Both the position numbers and the translations under genes were made by a program. Shown in pieces: positions 42,719-52,403 of a stretch of DNA of 64,000 nucleotides. The stretch is from assembly GCA_934444365.1 (NCBI GenBank), contig CAKSCM010000006.1, positions 47,941-111,940 of the forward strand, given 5' to 3'. This DNA comes from an uncultured Eubacteriales bacterium. GTDB taxonomy: Bacteria > Bacillota > Clostridia > Oscillospirales > Acutalibacteraceae. The notes under the pieces are model-generated. The model saw only the letters and a list, made by a program, of their open reading frames with translations, was not told where the DNA came from and did no database searches. Position 1 is the stretch's first letter, and every line of letters starts with the position of its first letter.

Positions 42719-45391
42719 ATGAGTACAGCAAACGACAAAAAAACAATATTGTGGCCGGACGGTCAAAAAATGGTATACATCCCGGCCGGGCAGTGCCTTA
42801 TAGGAAGCGAGGAGCTTTACAGCGAGGAAGCCCCGGTCCATTCCTTTGAGACAAAGGGATTTTATATGGATACAACCCCCGTCACCAACGCCTGCTACAA
42901 ACGGTTTTGCGATGAGACCGAAAGACCGTATCCGATTCCTGTCCCGTGGCCCGGCGTTAAGGATTACTTTAACGATTACCCCGATTATCCGGTTGTAAAC
43001 GTCTCATTCGGCGATTGTGCCGAATATGCAAAATGGGCCGGAAAACGCCTGTCCAAAGAGGAAGAATGGGAATATGCCGCCCGCGGCGGAGATTCAAAAA
43101 TAAGATATCCCTGGGGAAACGAGCCGCCCTTTTCGCGCTTTGGTGCGCTTGCTAATTTTGCCGATTCAAGTTGCGATGAGCCGTGGAGATGCCCTGTTTG
43201 TAACGACGGATATAAATTCACCTCCCCGGTCGGATCATATCCCGAAAACAAATTCGGACTTTACGACATGTCGGGCAACGTTTATGAATATGTTGACGAC
43301 TGGTATTTTCTTTACAGCGACAATGTAAAAAGCGAGGAGGGCTTTAACGACGGCTGGGGCGGAGAACGGGTCTGCCGCGGCGGCTCGTTTTTGTCAGTCG
43401 AAGCCGATATAAGGGTGTCCTCACGCCACAGAATCCTCGGCGGCGATAACAACGAGGCGGTGGGTTTTCGGTGTGTAAGCGACACAGCCGTCATTCCCGA
43501 AAATGCCTGCAAGGCAGGTACCCAGGCGGTTGCCGCGGACGCATCATCCGAAAAAACGCCCGAAAAAAGCGACAATTTTGACAGTTTAATAAATGGAATT
43601 TTGCCGCCGGGCAATCAAAAAGAGCTTTGCGCCGGAATAGGTGCAGCCGATTCAGGAAACCTTAATAAGCTTAAAAAGCTCGGGTTCACCTCGGTCGAGC
43701 AGTACGTCACATGGCGAAGCTGCGAGGAAAAGGGCTTTGACTGCTGGGATTTTTCACATTGGGACAATGAGCTCAAAAAAATAAACGACGCCGGACTCAA
43801 ATGGCTGCCCTTTATTATAATCGGCCCGGCTTATTCCCTTCCCGACTGGTATCTTTACTCGAAGGATCACACCGGTCTTTGCTGTCTCGAGCACGGGATC
43901 GAGTCCAAGGTTCAGTCCTTCTGGGATGAAAATTTCCGCCTATACATCGACCGGTTCCTCAAAAAATTCTCGGAGCATTTTTGCGACAGGGACGGCTTTG
44001 AGGGAATACTTTTCGGTATTTCGGGCGATTTCGGCGAAGCCATAACCAGCGTCTGGCACGGGAACTGGCCGACAAAAACCGCCGGAACCTACCATGCCCA
44101 TTCGGGATTCTGGTGCTTCGACAAATACGCCAGGATTGACTTTAAAGAAAAAATGAAAAGCAAATATTCCGGCAATATAAAAGCCCTTAACCTCGCATGG
44201 GGAACAGATTTTACCGAATTTTGCGACGTTACCTTCCCAGTGCTTTCTGTGGCTGTCGATGATATGCGCATGTGCGAATTCACAAACGAGGGTATTCTGC
44301 CGACAGAAACCGACGCCGAGCGTGTACGAACGGTCGATTTTGTTGACTGGTACCGCGAATCGATGAGCGAATATGTGGATTTCTTTATGAAAACCGCTGC
44401 CGAACACCTTGCTCCTACAAAGCTGTATCTTTGCACCGGAGGCGAGGCTCAGCCCTGCCATGCATCGGAATTTGCCGCACAGTGCAAGGCATGCGCGAAG
44501 CACCTCTCGGGCGTTCGCATAACTAATGAGGACTCGCATTTCGAAAAGAACTTTGTAATCACCGACTGGGTCGCCTCGGCCGGCAGCTTTTACGGCTGCG
44601 ATTTCTCCTTTGAGCCGGCCGGACAGATAACCGAACGCGGAACGGTTTGCAGAATTTATAACGCCGCCGCAACCGGCGCTAAGGGACTGCATTTTTACGA
44701 AAGCAATCTGCTTTCGGACGACGAACGGCTCAAAAAATTCGCCCAAAACATCGAATTTTTCAATAATGACGGCATAAAACGCGACATAGCGCTTTTTTAT
44801 CCCGACACGGCAATGATGCTCGAAAAGCAAAAGCGCGCCGATATGTACAGCTCATTTTCGGCAATGAGGGATTTTTCCGACTATTTATTCGCCGACGATC
44901 TGACCGTAAAGGACGGAATTTTAAAGAATGTCAAGGCGCTTGTGCTCACCGTAGGCGGATACTACCGCATGGAAACTCTTGAAGCATTCGAAAGCTTCGT
45001 CAAAGAGGGCGGTATCATCGTCGGAATCGGAATAGACAAGCTTTTATCAATACAGGGCGAAGGCTTCCTCGAAAGGCTGTTTTGCAAAACCGGCATAAAG
45101 CAAATCGGCAAGGGTGAAACCCTGTTCATAAAGGAGAATTTAGGGGTATCGGGCGGCCTTTGCGACCGGGATATCGACATTCTTGTATTCGATAAAACGG
45201 CCGATTTTATGAAACGTCACGGCATTTATATAAGCGACGGAAAACGCGACCGGCTGTACACAGCCGAAAAGGGCGGCGGACTGCTTGTTATGAATTACTC
45301 AAAGCACGGTATTTCGCGCGAGCTTTCCCTCCCCGGCGGCGAAAAGAAAACCGTCTCGCTCGGGGATTCGCAAATAGTCTTTGTAAAATAG
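42719..45391 (+). CDS. SUMF1-like domain fused to a GH42-like glycosidase
   Basis: The 890-residue protein combines an N-terminal sulfatase-modifying-factor fold (about residues 12-260: MVYIPAGQCLIGSEE, YMDTTPVTNACYKRFC, GKRLSKEEEWEYAARGG, LYDMSGNVYEYVDDWY, RVCRGGSF, GFRCV) with a TIM-barrel region (about 300-640: TSVEQYVTWRSCEEKG, LPDWYLYSKDHTG, LFGISGDFGEA) and a Rossmann-like domain (KALVLTVGGYYRMETLEAFESF) similar to the GH42 trimerisation domain. The redox cysteines of true formylglycine-generating enzymes are absent near CRGGSF, so the N-domain is probably not an FGE. No signal peptide. AGGAG precedes ATG 42719. Confidence 0.75.
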   Translation: MSTANDKKTILWPDGQKMVYIPAGQCLIGSEELYSEEAPVHSFETKGFYMDTTPVTNACYKRFCDETERPYPIPVPWPGVKDYFNDYPDYPVVNVSFGDCAEYAKWAGKRLSKEEEWEYAARGGDSKIRYPWGNEPPFSRFGALANFADSSCDEPWRCPVCNDGYKFTSPVGSYPENKFGLYDMSGNVYEYVDDWYFLYSDNVKSEEGFNDGWGGERVCRGGSFLSVEADIRVSSRHRILGGDNNEAVGFRCVSDTAVIPENACKAGTQAVAADASSEKTPEKSDNFDSLINGILPPGNQKELCAGIGAADSGNLNKLKKLGFTSVEQYVTWRSCEEKGFDCWDFSHWDNELKKINDAGLKWLPFIIIGPAYSLPDWYLYSKDHTGLCCLEHGIESKVQSFWDENFRLYIDRFLKKFSEHFCDRDGFEGILFGISGDFGEAITSVWHGNWPTKTAGTYHAHSGFWCFDKYARIDFKEKMKSKYSGNIKALNLAWGTDFTEFCDVTFPVLSVAVDDMRMCEFTNEGILPTETDAERVRTVDFVDWYRESMSEYVDFFMKTAAEHLAPTKLYLCTGGEAQPCHASEFAAQCKACAKHLSGVRITNEDSHFEKNFVITDWVASAGSFYGCDFSFEPAGQITERGTVCRIYNAAATGAKGLHFYESNLLSDDERLKKFAQNIEFFNNDGIKRDIALFYPDTAMMLEKQKRADMYSSFSAMRDFSDYLFADDLTVKDGILKNVKALVLTVGGYYRMETLEAFESFVKEGGIIVGIGIDKLLSIQGEGFLERLFCKTGIKQIGKGETLFIKENLGVSGGLCDRDIDILVFDKTADFMKRHGIYISDGKRDRLYTAEKGGGLLVMNYSKHGISRELSLPGGEKKTVSLGDSQIVFVK

Positions 45392-45407
45392 ACCCCTTGC
45401 GGAATAT

Positions 45408-45440
45408 AGCTTGTTGAATTAGGCTTATTCAACAAGCTTT
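45408..45440 (+). terminator. Hairpin after the SUMF1-GH42 gene
   Basis: Perfect 12-bp stem AGCTTGTTGAAT / ATTCAACAAGCT with a 7-base loop, followed by TT. Confidence 0.6.
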
Positions 45441-45482
45441 GCGATGCACCCGATAAAAGCATAACCGGGTGCGTCGCTTTTT
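45441..45482 (+). terminator. Intrinsic terminator, second after the SUMF1-GH42 gene
   Basis: GCGATGCACCCG pairs with CGGGTGCGTCGC (one G-U), followed by TTTTT. Confidence 0.85.
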
Positions 45483-45565
45483 AATGCCCCCTGCGAATTC
45501 TTAAAGCTTAAATTAATAATAAAAATAGCCGGTTAAAAATATTTTTTAACGCCGGCTTTTGTAAG

Positions 45566-45605
45566 AAAAGAGAGGGCAGCAAATTTGCCGTCCTCTCTTT
45601 TTTAT
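45566..45605. terminator. Third hairpin terminator in the convergent region
   Basis: AAAGAGAGG (45567-45575) pairs with CCTCTCTTT (45592-45600), followed by more T on plus; the A-rich left flank also serves the minus strand, where it would end the 858-residue dockerin protein gene. Confidence 0.7.
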
Positions 45606-45670
45606 ATCATTAAATTTTCAACAGTCCCGACGTCAAAAGTCGGATTTTCGGCTGCTTTTCAGCCGGAAAA

Positions 45671-48247
45671 TCAATCGTCGCTTCGGTACGCGAAGTTAAA
45701 GCGTCCGCCCGGGGCGACGTCGCCGCTGACGTAAAAGTCCATGATGTCGCCGTCGGTTTGCATATTATCGCTCCATTTGAAATTGAGCTTTATTGCACCC
45801 TTTTTAAAGCCGAGGTCGCTCCGCTTTATTTTAAGCTGCAATGCATTCCCCTTTACGGTATATTCGACATCGCCGCATTTTTCCCAGTTCCAGCCGCCGG
45901 TCGATCTTTCGAGCACGCTTTTCCCCCCGCCGTATCCGGTCCGGCCGACCATATACTCGTAGCCCTCCCACGAGTTTTCACCGTCGCCGGTATCGATAAA
46001 CAGCCTCATCCAGGCGTTGTCGGTCTCACTCGTGAGATCCTCGTCGGTTTTTACAAGGAAATACAGATACTCGTCGTCGCGCGAGATCTTGGCCGATACT
46101 ATGTCGTTGCGACCGGTATTGTCGGTGTAGTGAAGATCCTTGTAACCGTCCGCATCGCGGCTGCCCGTGTTGCCGCGATAGGATCGGAATTCGGGGGTCA
46201 CATCGTTCCACTGAGACAAATCCCCGTTTATGTCAACCGTCTTTTTGGCTCCGGCCTTTTCTATGGCCTCGGTTCCTTTAAAACGGCGGATGTAATCGCA
46301 AAGCTGATAGTAGTAATGATCCTTAAGGTCGCCCTTTGACGGCTCGATATCACGGCTGAATTCGTCGTTGAACTGATCCGGGAAGGCATTATTAACGCCG
46401 TACCAGCTCTGATACCGTCCTGCCACCCATTCGTTCCAGCCTGTAACAAAAACAAACTCCGGATCGACCTTAAGTGCATATTCCCACTGCTCGGTGAAAT
46501 TAGCACCGTAAAGCTTGGCATTTTCCCTTGTATCATAGCCCTTGCTCGTATAGGTTCGGCCGAAAATATCCTTGCCGTTCATGGCCGTAAGACCGAGGGC
46601 CTTCGACCAGTTTTGGGCAACTCCGACCGTGGTCATCTCGGGGGTGCCGTCATTTCTGTAATAAACCGTCTGAGGATAGACCGACAGCCAGCCCCACTCG
46701 GTATTTTGCCGTCTTGAACCGGCATTGTAAACCGGCTGTCCTGCACGGAAGGTGAAAAATTCGGCTATCTCATTGTCGATCTGATCCTTATTTTTAACGT
46801 TAAGGCAGTCCTTATAAGCCATTATAAGGGGCTTGCCCTCCCAGTAAAACCAAAGGTCGCGATAGCGGTCGGCACGATAGAGATTGAGGTATATCTCCCT
46901 TATCTGGGTGCGTGCATGAGCCGCCGATGAAAAGGGCAGCAAAAATGCAATCTTCGGGGTTTTTACCCCGTCAAGCCTTGCCTTTTCAAAGACCCTTAGT
47001 AAGGTATTGTAGCCGTCCTTAAAGGTTGCGGTGGCATTGGTGTTATCAAAGAAAATTACGTCCACTCCGGCATTGGCGAGCATTTCGGCCTGCCGGCGGA
47101 TTACCCACTCGTCGGTTCCGTCATAATAACCGTAGACCGGCTCGTTCCAGTGGTAAATTGTCGCTCCGGTCTCGCTCCAGAGCGAATTGTTGTAGTCGTT
47201 TTTAAGCTCGGGATGCCGATTTATAAAATCGTTTACATTCATGGTCTTGTTTACGCTGTGAGAGCTGTGCCAAGTCCAGTAGAACATACCGACGAATTTA
47301 TTCTTTTTAACCGTTCCGACCTCGCTGCTTTCCGGCAAGGTACGGCCGAGCCCGTCGGTCGCAACATAGCTTCCCGGCTTTGCGTCAAGGGTATATATCG
47401 GGTGATCTTCCGGGTAAACGACCTCCGGCGGTGTTGTGACCTTTTTTGAAAGATCGGTCGCCGAGCGCAAGGTCCTTTTCATCTTACGCGGGGTGTAGGT
47501 GTAATGGATACTGCCCTGAAAGCAGCCCTTGCTCTCGACCCCGTCGTCGTATATAAGTGTACCGTCCGACGCTTCGGTGAATATCCATATTCCGACCCCG
47601 TCGAGCCCTTCGGACAAAAGCCACAGATATTCGCCGCGTTCCTGCTCGTCAAAGCTCATTTTTATGGTTTCGCAATCGGCAAAATCGACGTATTTTTCAG
47701 AGCAGACAGCCTCGGAATCAACAGTGTCCTCAAAATTCCCGAGCCACTTATAAAGCGAAACGGTTATACTGCCTACGTTGTCGGCATAACTCGGATACGA
47801 CGCTTCAATGGCGTCAAAGGTCGCCGTGGCAAAAAAGCGCATGCCGTACTTGGTCTTTTTCTGCACCGGGTAGGCTGTGCGCGTGTCGCCGTTTGCGTCG
47901 TCCTCAAAATTGTAGGTTACAGCCTCATCCTTTATCTTCACGGTTACATCACGGTCCCCAAGATCAATTTTTCCGACACTGTGCTGCAATATAAGCAGCG
48001 CGTCGGTCGCGTTTACGGTGCCGTCGAGATTCGCGTCGGCCGCAAGCCTTCGGTCATAGCCGAGCGTTACCTTGCCGACGGCATATTGCAGTGCAATAAG
48101 TGCGTCGGTAGCCGTAATATTGCCGCTTTGGTCGACATTGCCGAGATAGCTTAGCGGCGCTATCCCCTCCGACAAAGGAAATACTGCAAATGATGTTACC
48201 ATAATAACAACACTAAGCAGCATACAGATCACTTTTTTTGTTTTCAT
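45671..48247 (-). CDS. Secreted dockerin-bearing glycosidase-like protein (GH71/GH99-like barrel plus CBM9-like domain)
   Basis: The 858-residue protein has a signal peptide, an N-terminal dockerin (about 33-97: LGNVDQSGNITATDALIALQ and ADANLDGTVNATDALLILQ), a beta domain (about 100-255), a TIM-barrel-like domain (about 300-655: FVGMFYWTWHSS, NAGVDVIFFDNTN, VFVTGWNEWVAGRYQ) resembling the endo-alpha-mannosidase/GH71-type clan, and a C-terminal immunoglobulin-like region (about 675-858, NGDLSQWNDVTPEFRSY ... LYFLVKTDEDL) like CBM9/DOMON. The exact GH family is uncertain. GGAGG lies before the ATG. Confidence 0.75.
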   Translation of the reverse strand: MKTKKVICMLLSVVIMVTSFAVFPLSEGIAPLSYLGNVDQSGNITATDALIALQYAVGKVTLGYDRRLAADANLDGTVNATDALLILQHSVGKIDLGDRDVTVKIKDEAVTYNFEDDANGDTRTAYPVQKKTKYGMRFFATATFDAIEASYPSYADNVGSITVSLYKWLGNFEDTVDSEAVCSEKYVDFADCETIKMSFDEQERGEYLWLLSEGLDGVGIWIFTEASDGTLIYDDGVESKGCFQGSIHYTYTPRKMKRTLRSATDLSKKVTTPPEVVYPEDHPIYTLDAKPGSYVATDGLGRTLPESSEVGTVKKNKFVGMFYWTWHSSHSVNKTMNVNDFINRHPELKNDYNNSLWSETGATIYHWNEPVYGYYDGTDEWVIRRQAEMLANAGVDVIFFDNTNATATFKDGYNTLLRVFEKARLDGVKTPKIAFLLPFSSAAHARTQIREIYLNLYRADRYRDLWFYWEGKPLIMAYKDCLNVKNKDQIDNEIAEFFTFRAGQPVYNAGSRRQNTEWGWLSVYPQTVYYRNDGTPEMTTVGVAQNWSKALGLTAMNGKDIFGRTYTSKGYDTRENAKLYGANFTEQWEYALKVDPEFVFVTGWNEWVAGRYQSWYGVNNAFPDQFNDEFSRDIEPSKGDLKDHYYYQLCDYIRRFKGTEAIEKAGAKKTVDINGDLSQWNDVTPEFRSYRGNTGSRDADGYKDLHYTDNTGRNDIVSAKISRDDEYLYFLVKTDEDLTSETDNAWMRLFIDTGDGENSWEGYEYMVGRTGYGGGKSVLERSTGGWNWEKCGDVEYTVKGNALQLKIKRSDLGFKKGAIKLNFKWSDNMQTDGDIMDFYVSGDVAPGGRFNFAYRSDD

Positions 48248-48525
48248 AAGCTCTTATCCTCCGTAGGATGCTGTACACGATAAAACCCGATGTGTAAAAG
48301 CCGTTTTTTATTACAAAAAAATAAACCGCCCCGCGTCAAGACTTATCCCCCTGCAATAGGATTTTTTATATTGCATGAGCATTCAAGACTGCTCCGGATC
48401 GCTTAAAATATGCAAAAAGGCCGTATTACAGCTCAGGCTTTTACCGTTTTACAACACCTAAAGTTGTTGTGTATTTATAATAACTCATTTTTTGCGTAAG
48501 CGCAACCGCATTTTTTTATTATTTT

Positions 48526-49719
48526 TTATTTTCTTAAAATATCACCGGGAGATAACTCAAACGGACAGTCCATAGTCACTATCTGCTCGGCATGGGGAGC
48601 GCTCGTTATCATATTCCCTTTTTCGTCGCACATTCCCGTTGCCGTAAAACTAAGGCCTATGCTGTCGGGAGATACCACCTCGATTGTATCCCCCTGTTCA
48701 AATTTACCTCGCTGTTTTATCGTCACCCGGCCGTTTTTATAATCAGTTACCACACCCGCAAAAACACGCGACTGCTCATAGGCCATATCGGTATCGGGCG
48801 AATACTTTTTAAGCTCGCCGAAATAAAAACCCGAGCAATACGGCCTGTGGCTTACGGCGTTAAGCTCCTCTTTAAGCAGCATTATGTCGGCGGTTTTATC
48901 CACCGCGTGACGGTATGCGTTAACCACCGTTGCAACATAGTACGGCGACTTCATTCGTCCCTCTATTTTAAAGGAACACACGCCGGCCGCCGCTATTTCG
49001 TCAAGAAAATCTATACAGCACAAATCGCGCGACGAAAGTATTGTGGTGCCCTTTTCATCGTCCGACTCCACCGCAAAAAATTCACCCGGCCGATTTTGTT
49101 CGCTTAAATGATATTTCCAGCGGCAGGGCTGGGTACACTCTCCCCTGTTGCCGCTGCGCGACGAAAGAAAACTGCTTATAAAGCAGCGCCCGGAATATGC
49201 CATACACATTGCTCCGTGGACAAAGGCCTCGGTCTCAAAGCCCTCGGGTACGTTTCTTGTGAACTCTTTAATATCCTCAAGGCTCATCTCCCGGGCGAGT
49301 ACCGCTCTTTTGGCGCCGAGCTCGCTGTAAACGGTCGCCGCCGCCGAATTCTGGCAGTTAGCCTGAGTGGATATATGTACTTCAAGCCCGGGCACCGCTT
49401 TTTTCGCCGTATACAGCACCCCGAGATCCGACACAATAACAGCGTCCGTCCCGATATCATACAGCCGCTTTACATATTCCGAAATATCGCCGAGCTCCCT
49501 GTCAAAGGCAAATGAATTTACCGCAACGTAAAGCTTTTTACCGTTTTCATGCGAAAAGCGAACGGCAGTTTCAATCCCCTCAAGATCAAACCCCACGCCG
49601 CCGCTTCTAAGCTGCATTATCGGACCGCCGATATAAGCCGCATCGGCACCGAAACGAAAGGCAGTCTTCAAGCACTCCATATCGCCGGCCGGCGCCAGTA
49701 TCTCCGGTTTATTTATCAT
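48526..49719 (-). CDS. U32-family protein (TrhP/peptidase-U32-like)
   Basis: The 397-residue protein begins KPEILAPAGDMECLKTAFRFGADAAYIGG and contains the family motif EAFVHGAMCMAYSGRCFISSFLSSRSGNRGECTQPCRWKY (recognised through HGAMCMAYSGRC and NRGECTQPC), whose cysteines may bind an iron-sulfur cluster. Members hydroxylate tRNA U34 precursors or 23S rRNA (TrhP, RlhA) rather than act as proteases. The stop of the upstream paralogue is 4 bp away, and its TGA is part of this gene's ribosome site, so translation is coupled. Confidence 0.88.
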   Translation of the reverse strand: MINKPEILAPAGDMECLKTAFRFGADAAYIGGPIMQLRSGGVGFDLEGIETAVRFSHENGKKLYVAVNSFAFDRELGDISEYVKRLYDIGTDAVIVSDLGVLYTAKKAVPGLEVHISTQANCQNSAAATVYSELGAKRAVLAREMSLEDIKEFTRNVPEGFETEAFVHGAMCMAYSGRCFISSFLSSRSGNRGECTQPCRWKYHLSEQNRPGEFFAVESDDEKGTTILSSRDLCCIDFLDEIAAAGVCSFKIEGRMKSPYYVATVVNAYRHAVDKTADIMLLKEELNAVSHRPYCSGFYFGELKKYSPDTDMAYEQSRVFAGVVTDYKNGRVTIKQRGKFEQGDTIEVVSPDSIGLSFTATGMCDEKGNMITSAPHAEQIVTMDCPFELSPGDILRK

Positions 49720-49723
49720 TATT

Positions 49724-52006
49724 TCACCTCAAAGTTTTAAAGTAAAGTCCGCGTGTAATATCGCCGGGAAGGGGCCTGCCGTCTTCAAACAAACGGTATA
49801 TCTTCGCGACCTCCTCGGGCGTCTCGAAATTAAAGTAAAGGGTATAAAAATCGGCAGAGCGTATCTTTTTGTCGCCGATGTAAAGCGGTACGGAATTAAG
49901 CACGGTAAAGAATTTTTTATCCCTGCAAGCCACCCTGAAGCGCATGCCCTTGCGGTCGGTAATAAAAGAAGCGCCGTCGCACCCTTTGCAGCCGACTTGC
50001 CCCTTTACGGGACATACCCTGACCGTCATAAGGGGTAAATATCCGTAGCCTACAAGCCCCTTTTGGCAATATGGATAAATACCGTCAAAATTCGCCGCAC
50101 TGCTCTCGAACGAAACGACGGCCCTTTTAACCCCGATATCAGAGAACTTTTTGAGAGACAGGGAGTTCATTATATTGAGTCCCGTGCCTCCCATAACCGA
50201 AAGTCCTGCCTTTTTCGCCATAAAAACGGCCCCTATATTCTCGCAAAGGGCACTTTTGACGCCGAATTTTTTTAAGCTTTTCAGTGCCTCAACTGTCTTT
50301 TCCTCATCATTTCCGAAAACAAGAGCCGGAATCTCGGCTATAACCTCGTCAAACCGCGAGAGAACATCCTCATCTATCTGATCGATCGGCAAAATCACCG
50401 GCATAAACCTTTTTAAACAGCGCATTTGCTCCTTTTTAAGCAGCCGCAAATATACCTTCGGTCCGTTCTTGTCGCCAAGTTTCTCGCTTTTCTCATTCGC
50501 TTGCACCTTAAAACCGATATCCTTTTCGTCATAATCAAAAGGCGAAAAATCATACGGGCGCGGCTTAGAGCGTTCCTTCATAAGCTCGTCTGCGCAAAAT
50601 CTTCTCGCCGCATTTAAAGACGACGCCGGAATCATCAGTCCCTGATCCGTTTCAATGCTATATTTGTCCACATAAAAAGGAGTTCCGCCCAGACGGCCGA
50701 GTTGGGCTGATACTGCTTGCTCGTCGCTCGACCTCGTTATCGCCTCATCGGCAGGCGGCAGAGTCGTTCTCGACGTAAAATTTCCGTCGGAAAATTCGAG
50801 TCTGCACTCCTCGCCCTTTTTCGCCTTAAAATCGACGTAAAGCGGCACCCTCCGGCATTCGTTTTTATAAAGAGCATGCAGCCTTTTCAAAACCGACGCC
50901 GTCGCCTCAACGTCGCTTTGCTCCCTGTAGCCGAACATATCCGGAGAAATCCTCCCGGTAATATACCGGTCGGTAAAGCCCGAACGGGAAAAAACAGCCT
51001 TTAGGGTCTGCTCGTCATACGGCTTTCCTTCAAGCGCTTTTTTGGCGCAATCGACGGCACAGGCGACATACTCCGGCCGCTTCATCCGCCCCTCTATTTT
51101 AAAGGAGCACACCCCGACCTTTGCCAGCTCCCTTATATACGCCAGATGCGACATATCCTTTAGCGACAGCGCATGGCCGCGCGTTTTATTTTTAAAATCA
51201 AGCCGGCAGGGCTGAGCGCAAAGCCCCCTGTTTCCGCTCCTTTGCCCGAAAAGGGACGACATATAGCACTGGCCCGAGACGCACATGCAAAGCGCCCCGT
51301 GAATAAAGGTTTCTATCTGCATATCGGTCCCGGCGCATATGGCCGCTATTTCATCAAGGCTTAGCTCTCTTGCCAATACAGCCCTCGAAAATCCGAGCTT
51401 TTCAAGCTCCTTAACTCCGCTTAAATTGTGAACCGACAGCTGGGTAGAGGCATGCATCGGCATATCGGGTGCGCATTTTTTTATCATGGCGGCAAGCCCT
51501 ATATCCTGAACAATAACGGCGTCAACTCCGCACTCGGCGGCGGTTTTAATGTCGCGCTCGGCACTTTTTAATTCATCCTGCTTTATAATTATATTAAGCG
51601 CCGCATGGACCTTTACTCCTCTGGCATGGCAATAGCCCACCGTATCGCAAAGCTTTTCGGCGGTAAAATTCTCGGCGTTTCTCCTCGCGTTGAATCCGCC
51701 GAAGCCGAGATACACGGCGTCCGCTCCGCTTTTTACGGCCGCTTCCAGCTGCTCGTGCGATCCGGCCGGAGCGAGTATTTCGCATTTATCGTAAATATCG
51801 GACAAAACCGATTCGTCGCCCTCTCGGCCGTGGGCACAGCCGCCATCTTCACCGATACTGCTGCTAAGGCCTACGTCACCGTAAGCGCCAAACGATTCGC
51901 CAAATCCGGTAAAACCGGAAAAAGCGGAAAGCTCCGACAAACCGCCAAAACCCACAAAAGTCCCCGGACATACGTCGCCCGACCGGTTTACATCCTTTCC
52001 CGTCAT
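49724..52006 (-). CDS. Large U32-family protein with DUF3656-like C-terminal region
   Basis: The 760-residue paralogue has a U32 core (from about residue 75: CEILAPAGSHEQLEAAVKSGADAVYLG; FIHGALCMCVSGQCYMSSLFGQRSGNRGLCAQPC) and about 400 extra C-terminal residues resembling the RlhA-type extension with CPVKGQVGCKGC. The start is uncertain: ATG 52006 has GTGAGGGTA upstream, but the first 70 residues are a Gly/Phe/Ser low-complexity run (VGFGGLSELSAFSGF) not seen in the family; a start nearer YDKCEILAPAG cannot be excluded. It forms an operon with the smaller U32 gene. Confidence 0.83.
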   Translation of the reverse strand: MTGKDVNRSGDVCPGTFVGFGGLSELSAFSGFTGFGESFGAYGDVGLSSSIGEDGGCAHGREGDESVLSDIYDKCEILAPAGSHEQLEAAVKSGADAVYLGFGGFNARRNAENFTAEKLCDTVGYCHARGVKVHAALNIIIKQDELKSAERDIKTAAECGVDAVIVQDIGLAAMIKKCAPDMPMHASTQLSVHNLSGVKELEKLGFSRAVLARELSLDEIAAICAGTDMQIETFIHGALCMCVSGQCYMSSLFGQRSGNRGLCAQPCRLDFKNKTRGHALSLKDMSHLAYIRELAKVGVCSFKIEGRMKRPEYVACAVDCAKKALEGKPYDEQTLKAVFSRSGFTDRYITGRISPDMFGYREQSDVEATASVLKRLHALYKNECRRVPLYVDFKAKKGEECRLEFSDGNFTSRTTLPPADEAITRSSDEQAVSAQLGRLGGTPFYVDKYSIETDQGLMIPASSLNAARRFCADELMKERSKPRPYDFSPFDYDEKDIGFKVQANEKSEKLGDKNGPKVYLRLLKKEQMRCLKRFMPVILPIDQIDEDVLSRFDEVIAEIPALVFGNDEEKTVEALKSLKKFGVKSALCENIGAVFMAKKAGLSVMGGTGLNIMNSLSLKKFSDIGVKRAVVSFESSAANFDGIYPYCQKGLVGYGYLPLMTVRVCPVKGQVGCKGCDGASFITDRKGMRFRVACRDKKFFTVLNSVPLYIGDKKIRSADFYTLYFNFETPEEVAKIYRLFEDGRPLPGDITRGLYFKTLR

Positions 52007-52403
52007 TACCCTCACCGCCTTTTTAAAAAGCTTCTTAGCCACTGCATTATACCACACCGCAAGCATTTTGTACATTGATTTTATACCGTTACATATCCGT
52101 TTGCGACTATCCACGCAAGGTAGCCTCATAAGCAAAATCCCGTAAAAACAATATAGAAAGTCCCCTTCCGGATTTTTTCAATCGGCAATTCCGAAAAAAC
52201 AAAAATAGCGCCGCAATCCCAAAACCGACAATCCGACAAAAAACGGCGATTTTACAAAAGCGGCGAGGGATATTAAATCCCCCGCCGCCAGTATAAATTT
52301 CTCACATATTACGCAAATATTTTTTCGGTTTATTCATTGACTCCCTTGAGAATGTCCGCTTCACACTACCCCTAATCAGTCGCCTCACAATAGTTAAAGC
52401 CCA
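52007..52403. other. Intergenic region between dltX and the U32 operon
   Basis: Apart from the dlt operon terminator at 52252-52288 I see no gene, promoter of consensus quality or repeat here. Confidence 0.5.
52252..52288 (-). terminator. Terminator of the dlt operon
   Basis: Minus-strand GCGGCG-g-GGGAT / ATCCC-t-CGCCGC stem with a 5-base loop, followed by TTTTG. Confidence 0.75.

Noticed and set aside
42719..43500. Active formylglycine-generating enzyme (sulfatase maturase)
   Set aside because: The fold motifs fit but the cysteine pair needed for catalysis is absent near CRGGSF, and no sulfatase gene is nearby.
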